A stretch of 64,000 nt of DNA, from NCBI GenBank assembly GCA_903813345.2, contig CAIIXF020000006.1, positions 9,908,989 to 9,972,988 of the forward strand, in the 5' to 3' direction. Of this stretch, positions 1 to 11,200 are shown one piece after another. Each line of letters begins with the position of its first letter. The first letter of the stretch is position 1. The translations under genes were made by a program, and so were the position numbers. This DNA is from Owenia fusiformis. Taxonomy: Eukaryota > Annelida > Polychaeta > Sabellida > Oweniidae. The notes below the pieces were generated by a model that was not told the origin of the DNA, ran no database searches, and saw only the letters and a program-made list of their open reading frames with translations.

Positions 1-174
1 TTAGCCTCATCAAATAGGTCTTGGATTTTTAAGCTGATGAGATATTTTAGTCGGTCTTCTGAAGGTACCGTGAGCTCATTGAAGATGATGGTCCTACTGT
101 GTTTTGACTTAGCACTGAGTTTCTGGAAGAAGTCAGTTGAGAGTCCAGTCGGATGTCTTGGATAAAACATTGGA
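1..174 (-). CDS. Partial exon of an unidentified gene at the window edge
   Basis: On the minus strand a reading frame is open from position 174 to the window edge (about 57 codons). It is preceded by a convincing 3' splice site: a pyrimidine-rich stretch ending in CAG at 175-177. The peptide is mixed and protein-like, including FNELTVPSEDRLKYLISL near its middle, not low complexity. I do not recognise the family. The strand is opposite to the laminin gene whose next visible exon is at 2133. If both are real, this gene lies inside a large laminin intron, or the laminin gene begins within or near this window in truncated form. No further exon of this gene was recognised between 175 and 2132. 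Confidence 0.4.
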
Positions 175-2132
175 CTGAGGTAGAGGCTTAATACATATTG
201 AGTTAATTATATTTATAGCTTTAACAACTAAATACTGTGGGTACCCTTTTCAGTTCATTGCCTATCCTAAAATGATATGAGGATATGTGGTCATTCGTAT
301 CTGTACAGTACTTAGTTCAAAAGCGATACAGCTTATATATCTTTGGCTGAAATTTTAAATGTCTGCCAAACAGACCAACAAGAATTTCTGAACAAGCTAG
401 GAATAAGGGACATCACTGGGCTACTTTCTAAAAGTCAAAAGCTATATTTTACACCCGGGGGGTTCACTGTATATAAACCTTGATGGGGTACCTCTTTTAA
501 CATTTGGTATGGCAATGGATCCAAATTTTAGGATCTGGAATGAAAATGCCCCCAGAATATGACTTTTAAGGTATGACAATGCTCAGATTTTTCTACTTTG
601 TGGTACAAGAATGGTCATGGAGAATAGGTTACCTCTCACTTGTGGTATGGGATTGGTCTAGTTTTTACAAATGTCCTTAATTTGAGGTTGTTTTGGATCA
701 TTTTCCTAAAAGTTTTGCTTTCTTCCAGGGGCTTAAGACATTTTGCATTCCCTTGGTCTTATATTTTGGGATATTTGGTATGGCATTAGTCCTATATTTG
801 GACATTTGATATAGCATTGGTATTATATTTGGATATTTGGTATGGCTTTTGGGCGTTATTTTGGTTGGTATGGGAACACATTGAAATTTTACAGATTGGT
901 ATGGGAACATAATGATATCTGAGGGCTCAGCCTAGGACCCCTACAGAATTGTGTATTCAGTGATCCCCTGGGTATTTTACAAATGATACATTGACTATAT
1001 TATAACATTACAGATTTTCAACAAGTTCCACGCCCCTTTTCAGAACAATAATCATTTGAAAGGTCATACCTTAATTTCTGACGATGTTTTTCTAAAACTT
1101 TCAACCCAAATATGTTCAAACTTTCAATTGCAAATATGTTTAAAATGAATGTATATATTTAATATCTTTTATATTCATGAGAGACCAAGACTGGTCACTC
1201 AGAGGAAAAGGCAATATGCATTACCGTTGAAAAAGGGCAAAAATAATGATTGATGATGTCATATTTTATGCAAATATGGTAATTAACATAATTATTGTAT
1301 CTTATAATATAGGATATTGTGATACCTTCAGTTTGGTACCACTAACAGCTTTCAACTCTCAAAACTGTGGAAGTTATTGTACTTTGAAATGATTAACATC
1401 AATTCTTTCGCAAGAAGTGCCACGCCCCTTTTCAGTTACATAATCATGTGTCTGACAATGTTTTTCCAAAACTTTCAATTGCAAATATGTTCAAAATTAA
1501 TGTACCAATATATTTAAATTCATTTATGTTCATGAATGACTAAGACTGATCACTCAGGCAGAAAGGTATAATGCGATACCATTGTAAAGAGGCAAGAATT
1601 ATGATTGATGATGTCACATTTTATGCAAATGAGGCAATTTGCATAATTATTGCATCTGATAATATAGGATACAATAATGGCTTCATTTTGGTACCACTTA
1701 CAGCTTTCAATTCTCAAAACTGTGGAAATTATTATACTTTGAGATAATTAACATCAACTCTTTCAAAAATTCAAGATGGCCGACAAGATGGCCGCCAATG
1801 GATACCATGGGACAATATTTCATTCTGGGAACATGCAAAATTTTTTAGTATGGACCTTTAGGATTACAAAAATGTACATTAAAAAAATACATCTTTCGGG
1901 TGCATGGGGACCATACCTTCCTACTAGACTAATTGGTGATAAACTTTTGGGGATTTTCTTGATATTAAAAGTAGATCTTTTGCAGCATGATAGATAAAAT
2001 TTAAGGTAGCCTTTTTTTAATTTTCATGAAATTATTCACTCTTTCGCCTTGATTGTTTAATTGAACTCACAATTGCCTTACTAAATTGATTTGAACATAT
2101 ATTGGCAATTTACATATGCATTCTTATTTTAG
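175..2132. other. Non-coding stretch, presumed intron
   Basis: No supported exon was found. About 700-900 has loose repetition of GGTATGG/ATTTGG words. A diverged tandem duplication occupies about 1016-1770 (listed separately). Short ORFs here look like chance. Confidence 0.5.
1016..1770 (+). repeat. Two-copy direct tandem repeat, about 370 bp per unit
   Basis: Copies at about 1016-1404 and 1405-1770 share ordered blocks: CCACGCCCCTTTTCAG, ATGTTTTTC(T/C)AAAACTTTCAA, TTATGTTCATGA, GATTGATGATGTCA, ATGCAAAT, TAATATAGGATA and TTTGGTACCACT. They have substitutions and small indels, roughly three quarters identical by eye. No coding content; probably an old duplication of a repeat element. Confidence 0.75.
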
Positions 2133-2294
2133 GAATTCTGGCTGACTTGCAGAGTTTAGAAGTTCAGACAAACTTTGGTGGAGACATTGTAGACATCTTG
2201 GATATCTCCATGGTAACTGCATCTCCAGGGGCCAATGGCACCTATATTGGTTCAGTGGAAAACTGTACATGTATCTCAGATAGACATGTAGAAG
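2133..2294 (+). CDS. LAMC: Laminin exon: end of the L4 domain
   Basis: Acceptor TATTTTAG at 2125-2132 and donor GTACAA at 2295. The peptide contains ILDISMVTASPG and then VENCTC, the typical closing strand and first cysteines where an L4 domain returns to its split LE module. The exon ends in phase 1 and joins exactly to 6156 (VEG-PSCEEC). Confidence 0.8.
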
Positions 2295-5200
2295 GTACAA
2301 CTTCGACTTTTTTTTCTCACCATCACATATATAGTCTCCACTTTTTTATGACTGAGATTTGGCATCCGTGGTCAGTGGAGTTAGGAGTCTGTGACAAATG
2401 GTGTCTGTAACAAATGGCAGTTGGTGATAATTGGAATTTAATGACTTGTTTTAGTTTGTCAGCACAACCATGGAAGGATTTTGAATCTGCTGGTTTCAAA
2501 TTAATCAACAGAGCTTACTCTTCAAGACTCAAGTATATTTTAGGGTAAATGCCAAAATTATGTAAAATGTTTTTATACTTGTTTATTTTTATACTTGTCA
2601 CATTTTTATTGAGCCACACCATACAGGGTGTCATTGTCAATCAATGCCACAAATTGCTACATTGTTACAATTAAGGTGACCTTTGACCTATAAACATGGA
2701 AAGATTATTTAATATCCAGTTTTAATTTGGTTGCCATAGTACTATGTGTGACATCATAAACAATAGAACATTTGAAAGATATACTCTAACTGTACAAACA
2801 ATAACTTCTGGGTAACTTTTCCTTTGAATGCAACAGAGAAGGAGATAAAATGTGTTTATCATTTTTGTCATGCTTGTCCATGTCTGTTACTCTGGGCCTT
2901 TTAGTGGCCAACTGGGCCAATGAGGGATGTAGCTACTACCCATCTATATGCCATCTAAAAGATGAGATTGCACTCTTGACACCACATGTGGAAAATATTT
3001 CAAAAACGTTGAACTCAGATGCTGATATGTTGAAAGTGATGTATGAAATGAATAGAGAGTTTTACAATACTCTGACAACAGCCAATGGCAAGAATGAACT
3101 TATTGTAGGCAAACTGGAGATGATAAGGCAGTATTCTGCTGACATTGTTGTGTTACAAGAGAATGTTGCTGGAGTAGAAATGACAGATATTGACCCAGAA
3201 CAGATAAAGTCTAATGTTACTGCTATTAACATCAACATAGCCGGAGTTAAAGTCCAGATATCATCTCTGAAAGGGAGCTATATTCAAATGCATAAATACT
3301 GGTACATTTATGGAGCCTTCCTTGCAATAGAAATCTTAATAAAGATCCTAAATTTTATGAACAATGCATACAACTGCTACAAATCGAGAAAAAGGATGAA
3401 GAACTCCCAGTCGGAGGCGCATCATGCTACAGATGGTAAAATTAGAAAAATGCATATGTACCTTTATGCCCACCCTAGAGTTGCCAAAGTCTTGAAGTTT
3501 GCTGCATATGGTGTAGGTTTTTTTTTGAATGGTATGGTCATATACTTTGATATCACAACTTCAAAGGCATCCCATGACAGCCTGATGACCATAAGAGAAT
3601 ATTTAAGAAACATAATTTCAGACACAGCATTGAACCAACAGACTCTCACAAATTGTATAACCATTGAAACCAAAGCTGCCACTGAAATGGAAGTCATCTA
3701 TGGCAAAATTAGGCAAGGCTTTGTGAACAGCAGTGACTTCATGAATCAGGTAAAGGTATACTCTGAGGATTACTATGACCAGAGCATAGCCAGAATACCT
3801 GTCTACACATTGGACAATGTAAATAAAAACAACCTGATAGCCTGCCAAATTCAGTACATCGACTGGCTCATTGCTCAAGAAGGAAACTTGCAGGGCTTCA
3901 TTGATCGCATGAACGCTTTGGAATCAGTTATAAACATGGTGAACTTAGTAACTCCACCGATATTTGCATTCCAGTTGCTACTGATAGGACAAGCACACGA
4001 CCCCACTGTTATGTTACCAATTATATTTCATGTCATAATAGACCTTAAACCTGACCTGGACCTTTGGCCAGATATGAATATGACCACATATCAGATAATT
4101 CAGCACAATCTAACACAGTGGAGGAATAAATTCACATCAAACAGTATCTGAATAAAACAATGCAGAGACCTCATTATCCGGTCGACGCACCGCAAATCAC
4201 AATCGCAACGTAAATATTTAGCGAATCGTACGCAAAACGATATTATGAGGTCATCTCAAAGGCACTCTAGCGCAAATTCATTGCCGTTTTGCGTCTTTAG
4301 GGCAAATCGCAGTTTTCTTATTACACGGTAGACGCATCGCTATTTTCATTTCGCATCGCAAATACACTGCTAACCGCACGCAAATTGGTATTATGCAGTC
4401 ATCCCACAGTTGCGTCCACGTAAATCAGTTGATTTTTATGTCGCAAACTCCACTTTATTTGCGGCATCCCTGACCCTGCCGCAATATAAATCGCAAACAT
4501 ATCATGAAGAATCTTGATAGTTTTCCTATTTAAATTAACATTATCGTTGTAGAAATCTGGGAAGTGCCCTTTGAGACATCCAACTAAAAATAGGTTGAAA
4601 AACATTAGAGACACAAACAACCAAAACTTATCAAAATCAAGTCTGAAAGTGCACGATTATGCTACCTTGGTTTTGTAAAATCTATAATAAATATCGCAAT
4701 TCCATTTCGCAAATATCGTCTGCTAAAATTAAAATATTAGGGTTCGATCAAGCTGGAAAATGTGGCGCATATTATTCCAGGATGTTCACAATAGAAGAGG
4801 TTTACGCTTATTCAGAGACAGGAGTCAGCCGTTAGAGATGACTGACGATGAGATATTAAACAGATATCGTATGCCGAGGCCACTCATTCTTGAGTTGATT
4901 AATATATTAGATGGGGATCTAGCGTCAAGAACAAGGAATCCTCAGGCAATTCCATGTCAGCTAAAAGTATTCATTTCATTACGATTTTATGCTACAGGTT
5001 GTATGCAAATGATAAATGGAGATATATTCGGGGTATCACAACCTACTGTTTCGAACATTGTTGCTGAGGTATCGGCGGTTCTCTCTAGGTAGGCTATATC
5101 AGTCGGACTAATTACAAAGACACCGTGTCTTGTTTTCAAGATGGGCTGCCTTCCAGTGACAGATCTACTGATTTTCGCAAGATATATATAGGTTATGTAG

Positions 5201-8200
5201 TGGGAGTGATTCATTATGGGTTTTATTATGATGGACAATATGATATTTACTGAACTATAGGATAGCTTTGTTGAAGAGTATCGGGTCATTCTCCATGCAG
5301 TCGTACAAATTATACAGACACGAATAGCAAATGACGCATGCGTGGAGATTAAAGAATATCGAGTTGGAACCCTGGCTTCCAATACTCCTTGAGTCCAGTT
5401 GAAATAGATAACATTGATTGACACATCCGCACTGGCATAAACATATACATAGACATTAAAAAATCGTCTGCGTTGCGTTTGCGTGAAGCGCGTAATACGA
5501 CGCAAACCATGATTTGCGCTTGCGAATAATGTTGATTCGCAAGCGCAACGCAAATCGCAACGCTAATTTAGCGCTGACCGGATAATGAGGGCTCAGAACT
5601 GTATACAGCATTGCATCTAATCTTACACCCAAGACAATCAAGAGTCTTAAATAAACAGTTTTTCTCAAAAAGTAATAAAGTGATTTTGTTGATATTGGAA
5701 GCATAACACCTTGTCAACTGAAAACTTTCCAAATAAGGTGGTCCTTTTCAAAAATGGTGGCCATTTTTATATGTGTCATTTTACAAATGTGTAATAGGGA
5801 TTTAGTTAATGTTTCATTTGTAAATACATGTACATGTAAGCACAACTTGCTGTCTTTTGACATTTTGCCTATTGGTATCTATTTTGAGGATGAAGGCTGG
5901 GAGTCTTTGATGTCTAATGGAATTTGTTGCCTTCGTCTAGTTTAACCTGCACACATGGGACACAATAGTTTTGTTTGAGACACCTTTCAGAAATTTTTGT
6001 AACAGTCCTATTTTGTGCCCTATATCATTATATACACTGTATCTAATTCATCACGAGTCTAGACCTACCTATAAATGCTTTTACTATATCTATTTCTAAC
6101 CAATCAACTCTCAGGACTTTACAACTGAAATTATTGAAAAAATGTTCTTACTTAGGTCCCTCGTGTGAAGAATGTGGAAATGGGTGTCGTCGTAGCACAA
6201 TCAATGGATCATCCTATGAGACATGTAAACCATGTGAATGTAACAACCATGGAGAGACATCTCCTGCCGAATGCCTTCCCGACTCAGGCATATGTACAAA
6301 CTGTTGCAATGGAACTGTCGGGGACTTCTGCGAGAATCCTGCCCCAAATGTTGTCCTAGCTGACCAATGTGAAGCAATAAGTTGTCAGTTGGAATATTGG
6401 GGGCTGTCAAAAGATGGTTGCCAGCGTAAGTTTTTTTTATTTTTTTTTTATTTCTAAAACATTGACAAACCTTAGGGATTGATATTTTGTGAAGTAGCTG
6501 CATTTCTAACATACTCTAGCTAATCAAACTGAATACAATTTGAGATGATACACTCTATGCTAAATTCCACTTGTTATAAACAAAATAGTGTGCCATTTTT
6601 AGCCACTTTATTAATATAGCTACAGCATATGGTGTTTATATTCCATTCCAGCTTGTAATTGTGATCCAGTAGGGGCATGGGACAACTTGTGTGATAGAGC
6701 CACTGGACAGTGCACTAGTTGATATATGTACAGTATATTTGTATGATGCTCAATTCTATTCCAGCATGTAATTGTGATCCAGTAGGGGCATGGGACAACT
6801 TGTGTGATAGAGCCACTGGACAGTGCACTAGTTGATATATGTACAGTATATTTGTATGATGCTCAATTCTATTCCAGCATGTAATTGTGAACCAGTAGGG
6901 GCATGGGACAACTTGTGTGATAGAGCCACTGGACAGTGCACTAGTTGATATATGTACAGTATATTTGTATGATGCTCAATTCTATTCTATTCCAGCATGT
7001 AATTGTCATCAAGTAGGGGCATTGGACAACTTGTGTGACAGAGCCACTGGACAGTGCAACTGTAAGCCACATGTTATCGGTGACAAGTGTGACAAGTGCG
7101 AAGATAACTATGCCAATCTAACTGAAACTGGGTGTAAAGGTAAAGCTACCTCTGAGATATATATCTTTATATTGTTCAGGTTTGTCAGGCTCAATTAAGG
7201 TCTCTCTGTATGGACCTTTATAATCTCCAGAACTTGTTTTATTCAACATAAATTCTCTACCTATGATTTTTCTATACGAGGTGCTAATTAATTCTCATTT
7301 TCTCAAATTAGTTAATATAACATCTTAAATATTTTCTCATTTTCAAGTAAATGTAAAATGGATTTTTGTTACAGAATGTGATACTTGCTACAAATTGATA
7401 ACAATTGAGGTTGACGATTTACGTGAAATGCGTGACAATTTAACATCATATGTGGAATATCTACGTACCAATGACAATAACACAGAGCTAGGGCCATTCA
7501 CAATGAGGTTGAACAACACAGTGAACAGTATGGAGAGGCTCTTGTTATATGTGAGTATGCAGATTTTTGCATGTTATTGCTGTAAAGGCAATCAAAGGGG
7601 TAGACCATGGGCTTTCAGGAGAATTATAAATTACTAAATATAAATAGGCTGTACATTGTAGACCTTTTACTTGAAGATTCAAGTTTACAAGTCCATGTAT
7701 ATGTGAACAATGTGTCTTTGAGGCCAAATTATGCAGAGTAATGTTTTATACATATACCACGTATATCAGTATTCAATTTTTCATAATAATTAATAAAGAT
7801 GCTAACTGTTGGTGCTCAATATTAGCCAGGTAGTGCTACAGTTAGCAGTTTTGGTACATGTACAGTGTACTCCCCACCAACATTTTTTCAAATATGTTAG
7901 TTATTTTCTTCAATTTTCAGATGAACATTTATTATGTAAACAAACAAATGGTATGTGCAAAAATAAATGAAAAATAAATGCTAATTAATTAATTTGGCTT
8001 AATTTTCACTTTAATGTCATATAAGGTGCTATCTCACATATTGGCTGATTCAACATGTAATCTGTTTCTGTTTCCTATAATGAGTGGGTAATAGAGGACT
8101 TAATGTTCATCAGTACTAGTAAAGAATTTACAATTCATTTTCAGTGCAATTTTTAGTATACATGTTAAAATTAAAACTTCCAAAGAGTCTGACTGTTTAT

Positions 8201-11200
8201 TGTTTGTCAAAGGTGGTTGATGTAGCAGTTAACGAAACAGATTACATGTATAATGTAATGGTTTAGTGCGTAACTGAGATGGCCCTAGCATCGAATGTCA
8301 TATCACTATTTTTTCAATTTTAATTTTGAATGTCTAATAGGATGAAGTTCATTTACCTGTATTGATGTAAACATATTGAATGGTTATCACTAACTTCTTT
8401 CTTATAACAGATGTACATACTCAATAATAAAATGGTTATTGAACTTTTTCATTGAAGACTAGCATTCTTGTCAAGCACTCATGCTGCTTTCAAGATGATC
8501 TAAGTTATGCTATACAATACAATATACTGCATATTCTCTTACCATCTGTTTTCACATTAAATCTTCACTTCAATTGTATTTGCATTTAAATGTCACCTTC
8601 ACAAATACTGTATTTTTCCTCATATAAAGGACATGATCCCAACCTATTACACATTGGAGATATATTTCTTATCATTTTCCTAGTTTGAATAAGTTATGAC
8701 ATTTCAAAAAATTAAATAATCAATTTTTGATTTTGAAAATGAAATGTTTTAGATAATGTTATTGATGCCAACTAAATCACACACAAAAATACAATGTATT
8801 GTAAACATGGAAACTACCATATCATTCATTCTCTTATCTGGTATATGAGGAATTAGCAATTTTTACAAGCACAAAAGGCCTTCTTGATTCCATTGACAGT
8901 TTTGGATGGTGTTTTACAACTACCCGCAATGCTTTAAATTGTGGATGGTGGCACTGTCAGAAGATTGATGAATATAAAATTATGTATAAAATATCTCTAA
9001 AAGCTTACACGTAGCATGTTTGGAATCACGATACTGAGAAACACAAACCTTCTATTTCAGTTAGAGGAGGCCAGTACAGTAGGTGACCAGGTCAGCGCAA
9101 CTGTGCAGCTACTGAACACAAGTCTACAAGCAATGACATCAACTCTTGATGGTTATGTCACAAACAATACGCAGGCAGCCAATCAGAGCACTATCACAGC
9201 TCAGGATAATCTAGACCAGGGAAACAAAGCAATGGAAAACATTGACAGTATGTTGAAAGAATCATACTCTTATCTGAATGGTGAGTATTAAAGACCTTTT
9301 AGTTTATTAACCAACTTTTTGAGAAGATTAATGACATTCTGAGTAGATTTAAAACTTCAAATTCTAGATATTAAAAGTGAAGAAAATAAGAAACGAGCAG
9401 TTAATGAGTTCAAATGGACCAAGATAATGTAACAACTGATTTAGAACATACCTATAGGTTGATTTCTTGCAGCATTTTGTGGTTTTAGTATCACAAATTA
9501 TTGGCCAGTATTTGCTCAATTATTCAAAGATTCAGTTCCATATGAATTCATTAGTTGAAATTGAACATCAATGATATGAAAGGAACAGATGCAAGGAAAA
9601 GATTCTGCCCTACAATAATCTCATGATACACTCCTTCCTCTAGGTGACATAGCAACTCAGATTACTCTGATAGAACAGTTAGTTCCTGCACTGAAAGAAG
9701 TGGAAACTTTCATACAGAACCAGGCCAGGGATACCCTAGATAACATAGCACAGAGTGAGGCACTTGTACAAGAAATTGAGACCAATGTCACCAACCTACA
9801 GAATATATCTCAAATATCACAACAGGTATGTTTGAGAATAGTGTTAGAAAATGATTAAATACCACAAGGGGACATTGTAAACAATATGCAAGCATACACT
9901 GTGAACCTTAATTTTCTCAGCCATTAGCAGCAAACCAGCTAATTTTTTAGGATTTTTATGATGCACTTTTATGAGTCCACTAACATACACTGGCATGTAG
10001 CGGCCCTGATATCGATAAATTCTACACGCAATATAACCCGATTCTACATGCTTGGTTAAAACTTTACACGAAAAAGCTTCGATATCCGGGCATTTACTCT
10101 TACACTGAACTGAAAATAGCATCGTCTAAACGTGTATGTGTTGGCTTCCGGGTAAGTTTATCAACATTTATACTCAATTGAAAGAGCAGTCGTGCTTATA
10201 TCGTGTACCAGTTTGATTTATTTATATGTGTGTGTATTTATAACATGATAGCCTAGTAATACCGTGTCGTTAGAACAACTGCTAGATATCAAACTGATCA
10301 CCTGAAATTACATTATTGGACTGATTGCGCATCTGATATTAAATGATTAATTTGCATTGAATCTGATATTAAATTGCAACCCAATACCAAGACTTTACAT
10401 TTGAATGATAACACAGCCTCATATTCTAATCCATTATACGTCCATTGCAGGCCAAAAATGTTTCAATGTGGATATTGTAATGCACACGAGAATACATTCG
10501 ATTCGTATATTGATCATACATCAATTGAACATGGAGATTTTCCTGTACACTTTTCCCAAACCTGTGGAATAGACAAGATGCGAGTAGAAATTATCTTGAT
10601 TTACGTCATCAAATATTAAAAATTCATTTTTTGAAAAAATTCGAAACCATCGAATATCACTTTTCAAACCATCGAATATCACTTTTTAAGACGTGATATT
10701 CGATAGTTTATAAGTGATATTCGATGGTTTGTAAATTGTTTGCTAAAATATGATATCTTGGTCCACATATCAAATATATCATCATGTGATATTCGATCTA
10801 TATCATTGCAACCATGGGATATAGAGGATATCCTATGATTTATGAGAGATATGATTTTTATCCACGAATGAATATGATACTTGCAAAAAATTTTATCATT
10901 TTCAAAAAAAAATTCCAAATTTGTTTTCAATTTTTTTCAAAAATGAATAAGAAAATTTTTCAAATTTTTTTATCCACATTTTTTTCAAATTTTTTTTTCA
11001 ATTTGTTTTTCCAAAATTTTTTTCCCACATTTTTTTCAAATTTTTTTTCACCTTTTTTTGGCATACTTTTTTTCAGAATATTTTCAAAACTTTTTTTTCA
11101 AATTTTTTTCCCAAATTTATTTTTAACAATTTTTTGAGCGGGACATACGATTTATATGTCCCGGAGCTCCCCCGGAGCGGGACATACGAAAAATATTTGC

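Noticed and set aside
10374-10619. 81-codon frame with a C2H2-like FQCGYCNAHE...H....H stretch
   Set aside because: A single possible zinc finger followed by non-protein-like sequence, in a repeat-rich intron; could be a decayed mobile-element fragment but cannot be assigned.
10814-11137. 107-codon Phe-rich frame
   Set aside because: Product of a T-rich low-complexity tract.
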